Assembly (NCBI RefSeq): GCF_008386585.1
Contig: NZ_VUOB01000001.1
Coordinates: forward strand, 45,201-109,200
Direction: 5' to 3'
DNA: 64,000 bases
Source: Solihabitans fulvus
GTDB lineage: Bacteria > Actinomycetota > Actinomycetes > Mycobacteriales > Pseudonocardiaceae
Shown in pieces: positions 17,786 to 27,063 of this stretch. The stretch's first letter is position 1, and each line of letters starts with the position of its first letter. Below the pieces are notes generated by a model. That model was not told where the DNA came from, did no database searches, and was given only the letters and a program-made list of their open reading frames with translations. The position numbers were made by a program, and so were the translations under genes.

Positions 17786-18432
17786 TCGAGGAGCTGCTGC
17801 CCGACGCCGTCGCCTGCGCCGAGGCGTTCGACGACCCGGCGGACGCGGTGTTGTTCGCCGAGGAGGAGGCCCTGATCGCCAAGGCGGTGGACAAGCGCCG
17901 CAGGGAGTTCACCACCGCGCGGCACTGCGCCCGCCAGGCGATGGCCAAGCTCGGCTTGCCGCCTGCCGCGGTGCTGCCGGGGGAACGCGGCGCGCCGCAG
18001 TGGCCGGCCGGGGTGGTCGGCACCATGACGCACTGCGCCGGGTATCGGGCCGCGGCCCTTGCCTTGGACACCGAGGTGGCCTCGGTCGGCATCGACGCCG
18101 AGCCGCACGACGTGCTGCCCGACGGGGTGCTCAAGGCGATCGCGGTGCCGGCCGAGCTGGCCTGGCTGCCCTCGGTCAGCGCGGCCCATCCCGACGTGTG
18201 CTGGGACCGGTTGTTGTTCAGCGCCAAGGAAAGCGTCTACAAGACCTGGTTTCCGCTGACCAGGAAGTGGTTGGGCTTCGAGGACGCGTCGGTGACCGTG
18301 GACCCGGTCGGCGGGACGTTTCAGGCGCGGCTGTTGGTGCCGGGGCCGTTCGTCGCCGGTGCGGAGCTGACCGGGTTCACCGGCCGGTGGATGGTGCGCG
18401 ACGGCCTGATCCTGACCGCGATCTCCGTGTAG
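17782..18432 (+). CDS. 4'-phosphopantetheinyl transferase (EntD/Sfp-like)
   Basis: 216 residues. Motifs include RRREFTTARHCARQAM (P0), THCAGYRAAAL, VGIDAEPHD and WDRLLFSAKESVYKTWFPLT (WxxKEAxxK region), characteristic of actinobacterial EntD-type PPTases such as those next to metallophosphoesterases. It activates carrier proteins of PKS, NRPS and possibly fatty acid pathways by attaching phosphopantetheine. No megasynthase is in this window, so it acts in trans. Confidence 0.92.
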   Translation: MIEELLPDAVACAEAFDDPADAVLFAEEEALIAKAVDKRRREFTTARHCARQAMAKLGLPPAAVLPGERGAPQWPAGVVGTMTHCAGYRAAALALDTEVASVGIDAEPHDVLPDGVLKAIAVPAELAWLPSVSAAHPDVCWDRLLFSAKESVYKTWFPLTRKWLGFEDASVTVDPVGGTFQARLLVPGPFVAGAELTGFTGRWMVRDGLILTAISV

Positions 18433-18601
18433 GGACCGGTTTCCCCGCGCTGGGGCCGGTTTCCCGGCGCGGGGATCAGTTCGCGGCATGGGGATCAGTT
18501 CGCGGCATGGGGATCAGTTCGCCGCATGGGATCGGTTCGCCGCATGGGATCGGTTCGCCGCATGGGATCGGTTCGCCGGGTGGGGGTCAGTTCGCGGCGA
18601 A
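18433..18601. repeat. Tandem 18-20-bp repeats built from the NmrA gene 3' end
   Basis: Nine degenerate units follow each other without spacers. Three 19-bp copies of GGGATCAGTTCGCsGCATG span 18472-18528. Three 18-bp copies of GGATCGGTTCGCCGsrTG span 18529-18582. Two diverged CCGGTTTCC-type units lie before (18433-18471). The last unit is the 3' end of the reductase gene itself (codons GCG AAC TGA). On the minus strand the three 19-bp units repeat GCGAAC or GCGAACTGA-like ends, so the array looks like copies of the gene terminus. It lies between two convergent genes. It has no CRISPR spacers. Confidence 0.85.
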
Positions 18602-19429
18602 CGCGTCGGCGTTCTCGGTGGCCCACTGGCGGAAGGTGCGGGCGGGCCTGCCGAGCAGGGTCTCGGTGGTGTCCGCGACGGCGACGGGGTGGTCGGTGGC
18701 GGCCGCCCACAGGTCGAGCAGCAAGCGGAGCACGGGAGCCGGCATGTATCCCCCGAGCTGCTCCTCGGCTTCCGCGCGGGTGATCCGCACGACCGGGATG
18801 TCGCGGTCGAGGACGTCGCCGAGCACGGCGAGCTGCTCGCGGAAGGTGAGCTGCTGGGCGCCGGTGAGGGTGACCGCACGGCCCCGCAGCGAGTCGCCGG
18901 TCAGCGCCTCGACGGCGATGTCGGCGATGTCCGCCGGGTGGATGGGCGCGAGGCCCGCGTCCGGGTAGGCGAGCTGGATCGGCATCGACCGGCCGATGAA
19001 GTGGGTCCAGCCGAGCGCGTTGCTGGCGAAGGCGTCCGGGCGCAGCAGCGTCACGGTGAGGTCCGAGTCGGCGAGGGCGCGTTCGACGGCGAGGCTGTGC
19101 GAGGCCAGCGGGTCGGTCTCGGCGTCGGGGCCGAGCACCGATGACGAGGACAGCAGGACGACGTGCTCGACGCCGGCCTGTTCCGCCGCCTTGATCAGCT
19201 GGTGGATGCCGGCGGGCTCGGGGTAGAGGAACACCTGCCGGACGCCGGCGAGCGCGGCCTCGAAGGTCTCGGGCTGGTTGAGGACCAGCTCGGCGACCTC
19301 GACGCCGGCGGGCACGGTCAGCTCGGCGGGCTTGGCGCTGGCGGCGCGGACGGGCACGCCTGCGGAGTGCAGGCGGTTGATGACGGCCTGGCCGACCTTG
19401 CCTCGGGCGCCGGTGATGAGGGTGGTCAC
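18587..19429 (-). CDS. NmrA/SDR-type NAD(P)H-binding reductase (QOR2-like)
   Basis: 280 residues from GTG 19429, preceded by AAGGAGA. Starts TTLITGARGKVGQAVINRL (Rossmann motif GxxGxxG) and continues with VFLYPEPAG and PIHPADIADIAVEAL, as in NmrA-like YtfG/QOR2 oxidoreductases. These proteins lack the SDR Tyr-Lys pair and either reduce quinones or sense NADP(H). Divergent from a MarR regulator, so it is probably the regulator's target. Its 3' end is the seed of the tandem repeat. Confidence 0.82.
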   Translation of the reverse strand: MTTLITGARGKVGQAVINRLHSAGVPVRAASAKPAELTVPAGVEVAELVLNQPETFEAALAGVRQVFLYPEPAGIHQLIKAAEQAGVEHVVLLSSSSVLGPDAETDPLASHSLAVERALADSDLTVTLLRPDAFASNALGWTHFIGRSMPIQLAYPDAGLAPIHPADIADIAVEALTGDSLRGRAVTLTGAQQLTFREQLAVLGDVLDRDIPVVRITRAEAEEQLGGYMPAPVLRLLLDLWAAATDHPVAVADTTETLLGRPARTFRQWATENADAFAAN

Positions 19430-19454
19430 GATGGGTCTCCTTCTCGGGTGTCGA

Positions 19455-19505
19455 CCTCGTTGCCGACATATGTATGTTTGCATGCACATAGTTTCGTGTC
19501 AACAC
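19455..19505. promoter_or_regulatory. Candidate MarR operator in divergent region
   Basis: The NmrA and MarR genes are divergent with 111 bp between starts. An AT-rich imperfect palindrome TATGT-N12-ACATA lies at about 19471-19492, within an overall region of alternating CATATG/GCATGC sequence that stands out from the GC-rich surroundings. The MarR product is expected to bind here and to control both genes. GGAGG at 19524-19528 serves the MarR gene. Confidence 0.5.
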
Positions 19506-19540
19506 ATGCCTTCACGATGTCACGGAGGTATCATGGGCAC

Positions 19541-20029
19541 ATGACGCCGAAGGAGCCGAGCACGGCCGACGAGCTGCTGGACGCCGTCGGCCCGGCGTTC
19601 TCGAAGCTGCGCCGCACCTCACTGCTGGAGGTCGAGAACCCCATCTCGGCCAAGGACCTGAGCCGGACCCTGGTGCTCAACCACGTCATGGAGGGCACCA
19701 GGGACACCGACAGGGAGATCACCGTCGGCGCGATCGCCGAACTCCTCGCCGTGGACCCCTCGGTCGCCAGCCGCATGGTCAGCGACAACATCAAGGCCGG
19801 CTACCTGATCCGCGCCGCCTCCCAGCAGGACGGCAGGCGCACCGTCCTCCAGCTCAGCCCGGCGGGCCGCGAGCTGATGACCCGCTTCCGCCGGCACCAG
19901 CGCTCCGCGTTCGAGTACATCACCGGGGACTGGTCGGAGCGGGACCGGCTGGAGTTCGCCCGCCTGATGCTCAAATACGCCGACTCCCTTGCCGACCTCG
20001 CCAACCGGGGCCCGGCCGCCAAGGCGTGA
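19541..20029 (+). CDS. MarR-family transcriptional regulator
   Basis: 162 residues from ATG 19541. A winged HTH (ITVGAIAELLAVDPSVASRMVSDNIKAGYL, then RRTVLQLSPAGREL) is flanked by dimerisation helices. Upstream ORF sequence is in the divergent region and is not coding. It probably represses or induces the adjacent NmrA-type reductase in response to a small electrophile or phenolic ligand. Confidence 0.88.
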   Translation: MTPKEPSTADELLDAVGPAFSKLRRTSLLEVENPISAKDLSRTLVLNHVMEGTRDTDREITVGAIAELLAVDPSVASRMVSDNIKAGYLIRAASQQDGRRTVLQLSPAGRELMTRFRRHQRSAFEYITGDWSERDRLEFARLMLKYADSLADLANRGPAAKA

Positions 20030-20032
20030 CGG

Positions 20033-20797
20033 TCAGCTCGCGGACACCGTCCGCGCCCGCGCCGAGATCGCCGCCAGGATCTCCGACTGGTGGTTGGCGA
20101 CGAAGAAATGGCCGCCGGACAACACGGTGAGGTCGAACTCCGACTCGGTGTGCTCGCGCCACGCCTGCGCCTCGTCGAGCGTCGTCCGAGGGTCCGCGTC
20201 GCCGGTGAACGCGACGATCGGGGCGCGCAGCGTCGCCCCCGGCTCGCACCGGTAGGCCTCGATCGCCCGGTAGTCGCCTCGGATCGCCGGGATGATCATC
20301 CGCAGCATCTCCTCGTCCCCGAGCAGCCGCGAATCGGTGCCACTCAACAACGTCAGCTCCCGGACCAGGCCGTCGTCGTCCTTGGTGTGCACCAGCTCGT
20401 CCCGGTACCGCGACGGCGCGCGCCTGCCCGAGGCGAACAGGGCGAGCGGCACGATCCCGGCCCGCTGTTCCAGCCGCCGCGCCACCTCGAAGCCGACGGT
20501 CGCGCCCATGCTGTGGCCGAACAGCGCCAGCGGGCGGTCCAGCCACGGCCGCAGCGCCGCGAAGATCAGGTCGGCGAGTTCGGGCACCGAGTCGACGGTC
20601 GGCTCGGTGTGCCGGTCCTGCCGGCCCGGGTACTGCACGGCCAGCACGTCGACAGCGGGCGAGAGCGCCCGCGACACCGGGAAGAAGAAGCTCGCGGACC
20701 CACCGGCGTGCGGCAGGCACACCAGGCGCGTCGCGCTGTCCGGCGCCGGGTGGAACCGGCGGATCCACCGATCGTTGTCGACCTCAACCGCTGACAT
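20033..20797 (-). CDS. Type II thioesterase (GrsT-like alpha/beta hydrolase)
   Basis: 254 residues. RLVCLPHAGGSASFFF at the N-terminus, GHSMG nucleophile elbow (Ser about 95), Asp in FTGDADP and His in LSGGHFF complete the triad. TEII enzymes remove stalled acyl groups from carrier proteins of PKS/NRPS lines. It stands alone here, 2 kb from the PPTase, with no megasynthase in sight, so the target assembly line is elsewhere on the genome. It is convergent with the MarR gene, three bases apart. Confidence 0.9.
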   Translation of the reverse strand: MSAVEVDNDRWIRRFHPAPDSATRLVCLPHAGGSASFFFPVSRALSPAVDVLAVQYPGRQDRHTEPTVDSVPELADLIFAALRPWLDRPLALFGHSMGATVGFEVARRLEQRAGIVPLALFASGRRAPSRYRDELVHTKDDDGLVRELTLLSGTDSRLLGDEEMLRMIIPAIRGDYRAIEAYRCEPGATLRAPIVAFTGDADPRTTLDEAQAWREHTESEFDLTVLSGGHFFVANHQSEILAAISARARTVSAS

Positions 20798-20883
20798 CGG
20801 GCCCCCATCCGAAGACGATCACGCAGCACCATCCAACCGACTCGGGCGGCCGACGTCCAGGCGCCCCAAGGGCCGACACACGG

Positions 20884-20917
20884 CGGCGCCCCGGGACCGA
20901 CGGGTCCCGGGGCGCCG
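20884..20917 (-). terminator. Strong rho-independent-like hairpin after the RND gene
   Basis: A perfect 15-bp stem, CGGCGCCCCGGGACC (20884-20898) with GGTCCCGGGGCGCCG (20903-20917), with a 4-base loop. It lies just downstream of the RND stop codon at 20954 on the minus strand and before the thioesterase start. Confidence 0.8.
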
Positions 20918-20953
20918 CTCCGCCCTGCGATCGGGCGTTGGTCGTGCTCGCGG

Positions 20954-23900
20954 TCAGGCGCTGGTCGTGGCCAACTCCGGCTCGACCGCGTCCTCGACCT
21001 TGCCGCGACGGGCCTTGCGCCGCTCCTTGACGCCCTCGGTCATCGTGTAGAGCGTCGGGATCAGCACCAGCGTCAGGATCGTCGAGGTGATCAGGCCACC
21101 GATGACGATGACGGCCAGCGGCTTGGAGATGAACCCGCCCCCGCCGGTGATGCCGAGCGCCATCGGCGTCAGCGCGCAGATGGTCGCCACGGCGGTCATC
21201 AGCACCGGCCGCAACCGGTGCCGGCAGCCCTCCACGACCGCGTCCCGCACGCTCATCCCCTGTTCTCGATACTGGCGGATCAGGTCGAGCAGCACGATCG
21301 CGTTGGTCACCACGATGCCGACCAGCATCAGCGCGCCGATCATCGACGCCAGCCCCAACGGCGTGTCGGTCAGCAGCAGCAGGCCGATGCCGCCGGTCGC
21401 CGCGAACGGGATGGACACCAACAGGATCAGCGGCTGGACCAGGCTGCGGAACGTGCCGACCATGATCAGGTACACGATCAGGATCGCCGCGAGCATGGCG
21501 AGGCCGAGCGAGGAGAACGAGTCGCTCTGCTGCTGGCTCACGCCGCCAAGTGTGGCCGTCGCGCCGGCCGGCAGGGTCAGGTCGCCGACCCGCTTGGTGA
21601 TGTCCTTGCTGACCGCGCCGAGGTCCTTGTCGGTGGTCTTCGCGGTCACCGTGGTCGCCATCTTGCCGTCGATGCGGTTGATCTGCGTCTGCGCGGGCGC
21701 CTTGACGATCTCGGCGATCTGCTCCAGCCGCACGGTCTGCCCGCCCGCCGAGGACACCGGGAGCTGCCGCAGCGCGGTCGTGTCGGCCAGCGTCGTGGCG
21801 TCCCGGACGGTGATGTCCTGCTGCTTGCCGTCGACGTTGAGCTTGGCGACCTTGTCGCTGCGGGTGATCCGGCTGATCACCCTGCCGACCTGGGCCTCGC
21901 TGAGGCCGAGCGCGGCGGCCTTGCGCTGGTCGACGCGGATGGTGATCTCGTCGGCCGCCTTGGCCAGCCCGCTGGTCACCTCGCCCGCGTTCGGCGCGCC
22001 CTGCACGGCCTTGGTGACCTGGTCGGCCGCCGTGGCCAGCGTGGCCTCGTCCTGCGCGGAGACGGTGACGGCGACACCGGAACCGCCGAGCCCGCCCTGC
22101 TGGCCCTCGGCGACGGTCACCTTGCCGACGTCGGACAGCTTCGCCGTGGCGTCCCTGACCTGCTGCTGCACGGTCTTCACGTCGACACCCGGCTTGGCGG
22201 TGACGTAGTAGTCCGCGGTGTTCGTGCCGGAGTCGCCTCCGCCGGAGGCCACGCCCCCGCCGCCGACGGTGACCTGATAGGACTTCACGCCGGGCACCGC
22301 CCGAAGGACGGTCTCGACCTTCTTGGCGGCCTCGTCGGTGGTCGTCAGGTTGGTGCCGGGCGGCAGCTCCTGCTTGGCGGTGAAGGTGTCCTGGCCCGAC
22401 TGGTCCAGGAAGTTGGTCTTCACCATGGGCAGCAGCACGCCGAAGGTGCCGATGAGCAGCAGCAGGCCGATCGCCAGCACGGTCTTGCGCTTGCGCACCG
22501 CGAAGCCGATCACCGGCAGGTAGGCCCGCTGGAGGAAGCCGCTCTCGTCGCGGCGCGTCTCGGCGGCCTGCGCGCCCGGCTTCGGCGCCTTGAGGAACCA
22601 GAACGCGAGCACTGGCACCACGGTCAGCGACACCAGCAGCGAGGCGATCAGCGCGATGGTCACGGTCAGCGAGAAGGCCGAGAAGAGCTGGCCGACGAGG
22701 CCGCTGGTGAACGCGATCGGCAGGAACACCGCGACGGTGGTGAGCGTGGACGCGGTGACCGCGCCGGACACCTCGCGCACCGCGTCGAGCACGGCGGAGC
22801 GCTTTTCCTTGCCCTGACTCAGATGCCGCTTGATGTTCTCGATCACCACGATGGAGTCGTCGACCACGCGGCCGATCGCGATGGTGAGGCCGCCGAGCGT
22901 GAGCAGGTTGAGCGACATGCCGCCGACCCACAGGCCGATCAGCGCCACCAGTAGTGACAGCGGGATCGACACGAGCGTCACGAGCGTGGAACGCAGCGAC
23001 AGCAGGAAGATCAGGATGACCAGCGCGGCGAACAGCAGCCCGAGCAGGCCCTCGGTGGTGAGGTCCTTGATGGAGCTCTGGATGAACGGCGCCTGGTCGA
23101 ACACCACGGTGAACGCGGCGCCCCCGCCGAGCTTCTTGGCCAGGTCGGGCAGCTTCGCCTTGACCGCGTCGGAGATCGAGACGACGTTGCCGTCCTGCCC
23201 GGTCATCACGGCGAGGCCCAGGCTGGGCTTGCCGTCGGTGCGGGTCAACGAGGTCGACTCGGCGAGCACCTGCTTGACGTCGGCGACCTCGCCGAGGGTC
23301 ACCGGCTTCGGCGCGGCCGCCCGGTCCGCGCCGGCGGCGGCGAGGGCCATCGGGTCGGGAGTGAGCAGGAAGTTCTGCACGTCCGCGAGCGTGTTGAAGG
23401 TGCCGCCGACCTGGATCGGGAACGCGTTCGCGCCCTCGTTGACCTGCCCGGCGGGCAGCGGCGTGCCGGCGGTGCGCAGCGCGGCCTCGACGCCGTCGAC
23501 GGACAGGCCGGCCGCGGCGAGCTTGGCGCGGTCCAGCCGCACCTCGACCTGCTGGTCGCGCACGCCGGTGACCACCGCGTCGCTGACGCCGGGGATGCTC
23601 TTCAGCTCGGCGGTCGCGGTGTCCTGGAGCTTCTTGGCCAGGTCCTGATCGTTGTCGGCGCTGGCCGCGAGGTAGACGGCGGGGATGTCGGCGATGCTCT
23701 GCGTGCCGACGGACGGGGTCACGCCCGCCGGCAGCTCACTCTGGATCCTGCTGAGCTTCTGCTGGAGATCCTGGGTGGTCTTGCCGATGTCGGTGCCGAA
23801 CTTGTACTCGAGCGACACCACGGCCATACCGTTGCGGGACAAGGAGGTCATCTTCTCCTGGCCCTGGCTGCCCTGCACCGCCTGCTCGATCTTCTCGGTG

Positions 23901-24091
23901 ACGGTGCGCTCGACGATCTTCGGCCCGGCGCCCGGGTACACGGCCGTCACCGTCACCGACGGCTGCGAGATGCTCGGCAGCAGCTCCTGCTTGAGGGAAC
24001 CGGCCGCGAAGAGCCCGAACAGCAGCAGGCCGATGGACATCAGGGTGATGAGCGCGCGGTTGGCCAGGCTGATCCTGGCGAGATGCCTCAT
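20954..24091 (-). CDS. AcrB/SwrC-like RND efflux permease
   Basis: 1045 residues from ATG 24091 (MRHLARISLANRALI). The ACR_tran architecture is complete: TM1, porter domain 1 (GVRDQQVEVRLD), TM2-7 with the proton-relay helix GRVVDDSIVVIENIKRHL, then porter domain 2 and TM8-12 ending LTLVLIPTLYTM. No membrane-fusion or outer-membrane gene accompanies it, as in Gram-positive SwrC-type single-component pumps. It probably exports lipophilic or amphipathic compounds. A gap of about 190 bp upstream should hold its promoter. Confidence 0.88.
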   Translation of the reverse strand: MRHLARISLANRALITLMSIGLLLFGLFAAGSLKQELLPSISQPSVTVTAVYPGAGPKIVERTVTEKIEQAVQGSQGQEKMTSLSRNGMAVVSLEYKFGTDIGKTTQDLQQKLSRIQSELPAGVTPSVGTQSIADIPAVYLAASADNDQDLAKKLQDTATAELKSIPGVSDAVVTGVRDQQVEVRLDRAKLAAAGLSVDGVEAALRTAGTPLPAGQVNEGANAFPIQVGGTFNTLADVQNFLLTPDPMALAAAGADRAAAPKPVTLGEVADVKQVLAESTSLTRTDGKPSLGLAVMTGQDGNVVSISDAVKAKLPDLAKKLGGGAAFTVVFDQAPFIQSSIKDLTTEGLLGLLFAALVILIFLLSLRSTLVTLVSIPLSLLVALIGLWVGGMSLNLLTLGGLTIAIGRVVDDSIVVIENIKRHLSQGKEKRSAVLDAVREVSGAVTASTLTTVAVFLPIAFTSGLVGQLFSAFSLTVTIALIASLLVSLTVVPVLAFWFLKAPKPGAQAAETRRDESGFLQRAYLPVIGFAVRKRKTVLAIGLLLLIGTFGVLLPMVKTNFLDQSGQDTFTAKQELPPGTNLTTTDEAAKKVETVLRAVPGVKSYQVTVGGGGVASGGGDSGTNTADYYVTAKPGVDVKTVQQQVRDATAKLSDVGKVTVAEGQQGGLGGSGVAVTVSAQDEATLATAADQVTKAVQGAPNAGEVTSGLAKAADEITIRVDQRKAAALGLSEAQVGRVISRITRSDKVAKLNVDGKQQDITVRDATTLADTTALRQLPVSSAGGQTVRLEQIAEIVKAPAQTQINRIDGKMATTVTAKTTDKDLGAVSKDITKRVGDLTLPAGATATLGGVSQQQSDSFSSLGLAMLAAILIVYLIMVGTFRSLVQPLILLVSIPFAATGGIGLLLLTDTPLGLASMIGALMLVGIVVTNAIVLLDLIRQYREQGMSVRDAVVEGCRHRLRPVLMTAVATICALTPMALGITGGGGFISKPLAVIVIGGLITSTILTLVLIPTLYTMTEGVKERRKARRGKVEDAVEPELATTSA

Positions 24092-24282
24092 CGCGCCGCT
24101 CCTGGGCAGCGTGGGGCACGGGCAGGCGGTCTGGTCACGGTTCCCCCTCGAAGTGACTGCTGTGCCGCAGATCTCACATGCCGACTGCCGGTCACCCCGG
24201 GCACGCAGAGTCGCGGTGCGACCAAAATACCGACCCGTTCGGCGGCATCGCGTCCGTCTTTGGTTCCTGTCCGTGTCATTCC

Positions 24283-25911
24283 TTAGGTGTTCTTGAACGG
24301 ACCGTGTTCGACGAAAGGCGGACGGTCCATCGGGGTTGTCCCCTCGACGAACGGCGCGAGCAACCCGGGCACCGTGTCCTCCGCGAGCCGCAGCCCCTCG
24401 GCCACGCCGACGTCGCGCACCCGGTACGAGCCGACGCCCGCCGCCGTCGCGGCGACCACCGTGCACAGCCCCGACCTGCGCTGGAGGACGGATCGGCCGA
24501 TCGTCCACCCGACGATGCCGCCCTGGTGCAGGGCGACTGTCCGGCGTGAGAACGTGCCGGCGCGGGCGACCAGGTACGGCCCGACGCGGCCGTGCCCGAG
24601 CGCCCGGTAGGCGTCGACGCCGAGCAGCACCCCTAGGGGTAGCAGCACGATCGCCGTGACGAGCGCCACGATCCCGAACACCGGCCACCACCGACCGAGG
24701 ACGGCCAACGGCGTGACGAGCGCCACTGCGCAGGCGAGCCCCCGGATGATCCGGCGGCGCAGCGCGGCTCCCGGATGCCGGTAGAGCGCGGCCAGCGTCG
24801 GCGACCGGCGCTCGCCGAGCACCTCGGCGGCCACCCGCAGCGCCTCGGCGCGCGGCGCAGGCGGCAACAGCGCCCCCCTCGCCCGGTTCTCCTCGGCCCT
24901 GCCCAGCCCGCCGGCCACCGCCTGCACCCTGGCGCCGCCGCCCCAGCGCAGGAACATCGGCTCGTGCAGCTCGACGCCGCGCAGCCGCCGCTCCTCGATG
25001 GACACGGACCTGGTGACCAGCAGCCCCCGACGCACCCGCAGCACGCCGCCGTCCAGTCGCTCCAACCGGAAGCCCCACCAGCCCTCGACGTACCGGCCGA
25101 CCGAGCCGAGCACGCCGAGCGTCACCACGACCAGCAGCAGGACCGGCGCCCACACCCACGGCGACACCGAGCCGACACCATCGACGATGGCGCGCACCGG
25201 CCCGAGCGCCAACGGGTCGACCCGCAGCTCGTGCAGGATCCGGTAGGCGGTGCCGAGCACGGCGAAGAGCCCGGCCACGCCCCAGATCGTCAGCGGCGCG
25301 TAGCGCAGCCAGGCCGGGTCGAACCGCGCGATCGGGGCGCGCTCGGCCGAGATGTCGTTGCGCCGCACCGCATCGAGCAGTTCGCGACGCAGCCGGTCGG
25401 CGCGTCGCGCGGTCAGGCCGTCGAGGCGCAGTCCCCTGCCGGCCTCGCCGGTGCCGACGCGCACGGAGGTCAGCCCGAACAGCCGGTGCACCGGGTTCGC
25501 CACCAGGTCGACGCTGCGGACCCGGTCGAGCGGGGTGGCCCGGTGCCGGCGGAACAGCAGCCCGGACCGCAGTTCCACCCGTTCGCCGGTGACCCGGAAC
25601 CGGCTGGTGGCCAGGCGCACCAGGTTGAGGCCGGTGACGACGAGGAAGGCGCAGGCGACCGACGCCATGGTGAGCACCGCGCGCAGGTCCGGCTGGCCCC
25701 CGGTGGCCAGCAGCGTGCCGGCCGCCGTCAGCAGCGGCGGGCCGAGCCAGGCCAGGTGCACCGGGACCAGCCGACCGCTCAGCCGCTCCCACGGCGTCTC
25801 CACGGAAGCCGCAGCAGCGGCAGTCGCGGCAGCGGCAGCAGCATTCGTGGCAGCAGCAGTCCCGGCAGCAGCAGTCGCATCAGGTCCAGCCGCGTCAGGT
25901 CCAGTGGTCAT
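24283..25911 (-). CDS. Membrane protein with bacterial PH (bPH2/YdbT-like) domains
   Basis: 542 residues from ATG 25911, with an Ala-rich tail. Multiple paired hydrophobic segments alternate with bPH2 units: RFRVTGERVELRSGLLFRRHRATPLDRVRSVDL and a second unit beginning GVLRVRRGLLVTRSVSIEERRLRGVEL, the sequence pattern of YdbS/YdbT proteins. Function in actinobacteria is not established; they are membrane-anchored. The start overlaps the previous gene's stop (ATGA 25908-25911). Confidence 0.75.
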   Translation of the reverse strand: MTTGPDAAGPDATAAAGTAAATNAAAAAATAAAAASVETPWERLSGRLVPVHLAWLGPPLLTAAGTLLATGGQPDLRAVLTMASVACAFLVVTGLNLVRLATSRFRVTGERVELRSGLLFRRHRATPLDRVRSVDLVANPVHRLFGLTSVRVGTGEAGRGLRLDGLTARRADRLRRELLDAVRRNDISAERAPIARFDPAWLRYAPLTIWGVAGLFAVLGTAYRILHELRVDPLALGPVRAIVDGVGSVSPWVWAPVLLLVVVTLGVLGSVGRYVEGWWGFRLERLDGGVLRVRRGLLVTRSVSIEERRLRGVELHEPMFLRWGGGARVQAVAGGLGRAEENRARGALLPPAPRAEALRVAAEVLGERRSPTLAALYRHPGAALRRRIIRGLACAVALVTPLAVLGRWWPVFGIVALVTAIVLLPLGVLLGVDAYRALGHGRVGPYLVARAGTFSRRTVALHQGGIVGWTIGRSVLQRRSGLCTVVAATAAGVGSYRVRDVGVAEGLRLAEDTVPGLLAPFVEGTTPMDRPPFVEHGPFKNT

Positions 25912-26408
25912 GTTGCGTCCCCTTCGGTCGCCTGCGCCGCTCCCGTCAACAGGGCCACCACGTCGGCTGCCGTCCGGCGGTCCAGGCCGCGGATGCGGAC
26001 CGCGCCCGAGGCGGACGCCGTGGTCACCTGCACACCGGACAGCCCGAACAGCTGCTCCAGCGGTCCGCGCACGGACTCCACGGTCTGCACGCGCGACATC
26101 GGCACCACCCGCCAGCGCTGCCACAGCCACCCAGAAGCCGTGTAGACGGCGTCCCTGGTGGTCTCCCAGCGGTGCACCCGGTACCGCCAGCGCGGCATCA
26201 CCGCGAGGTACGCCACGGCCGGCAGGACCGTGCCGAGCGTCAGCCAGCCGAACACGAACCGCGCGGGCGGAATCACCAGCCACAGCACGGCGAACACCAG
26301 CGGCGTCGGCAGCGCGACGAGCGCGGCCTGCGCGGTCCACCACGAGACGGCGCGCCGCTCGACCCGATGGCGCGGCGGCCGCAACCGCCACGTCTCACCG
26401 CTCGGCAT
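25908..26408 (-). CDS. Small PH-domain membrane protein (YdbS-like)
   Basis: 166 residues. Two hydrophobic helices near residues 25-75 are followed by a single bPH2 unit (YRVHRWETTRDAVYTASGWLWQRWRVVPMSRVQTVE). It is the YdbS partner of the larger YdbT-like protein; such pairs are usually neighbours. Start ATG 26408 overlaps the upstream stop by 14 bases. Confidence 0.75.
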   Translation of the reverse strand: MPSGETWRLRPPRHRVERRAVSWWTAQAALVALPTPLVFAVLWLVIPPARFVFGWLTLGTVLPAVAYLAVMPRWRYRVHRWETTRDAVYTASGWLWQRWRVVPMSRVQTVESVRGPLEQLFGLSGVQVTTASASGAVRIRGLDRRTAADVVALLTGAAQATEGDAT

Positions 26409-26928
26409 GCGCGTGCCTCTCGCCTGCGCGGAGCCTGCGGCTGCGCACCAGCACGACCGCGGTGCGCGCCAACACCATCGCCAGCGCCAGTAGGACGAAG
26501 GCGTTCGCGAACACATCTGGTCCGCTGATCCGGTTGGTCACGCAGAACCGGATCAGGCCCTCGGTGAACCAGTGCTCGGCGCCGTAGACGAACAGCACGC
26601 GCGCCGCCGACACCAGCACCCAGAACGCCGCGTACAGCGCGCCGCCGCTGGTGCGCACCACGCCGTCCTGGTCGAGCCGCGCGGGCAGCAGGACGCCGGC
26701 GACCAGACCGAGGATGATCCCGACGCCGGCGCCGGTCACCTGGAGCGCGAGATCGTTGCCGGCCAACGACGGCAGGCGGAAGAACACCGCGATGACGACG
26801 GCCACCGCGACGAGCGGGCGGATCAGCCGCATCCTGGTGACCCGGCGGCTGCCGAGGTCGCTGGCGAGAATCACGATCAGCACCGTCACGCTGACCGCGA
26901 CGGTGGTCCACAGTGCACTCAATTGCAT
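26395..26928 (-). CDS. CcdC/DUF1453-like integral membrane protein
   Basis: 177 residues with about five predicted membrane helices (SALWTTVAVSVTVLIVILAS at the N-terminus; LVAGVLLPARLDQ; ALYAAFWVLVSAARVLFV; ANAFVLLALAMVLARTAVVL). Ends with a basic tail. Family function is unknown. It opens the operon of PH-domain proteins and is divergent from the histidine kinase (135-bp gap). Confidence 0.6.
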   Translation of the reverse strand: MQLSALWTTVAVSVTVLIVILASDLGSRRVTRMRLIRPLVAVAVVIAVFFRLPSLAGNDLALQVTGAGVGIILGLVAGVLLPARLDQDGVVRTSGGALYAAFWVLVSAARVLFVYGAEHWFTEGLIRFCVTNRISGPDVFANAFVLLALAMVLARTAVVLVRSRRLRAGERHAHAER

Positions 26929-27063
26929 CGCCCTCACTGGCTCGGTTCCGACTCGACTCGACGCTATGGCGCGGATCGGCCCGCCGGGACGACCGAGCGA
27001 CTGACCCCGCTGTCCACCGGTCGACGGACAGCGGCGCGCCGCAGACGTGATAGGACTTGGGTC

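Noticed and set aside
18433..18601. CRISPR-like array
   Set aside because: The 18-19-bp units are head-to-tail without unique spacers and are derived from an adjacent gene, so it is an ordinary tandem repeat.
24092..25792. Upstream extension of the RND gene
   Set aside because: It overlaps the PH-domain gene, and AcrB-like proteins begin with the short cytosolic start at 24091.
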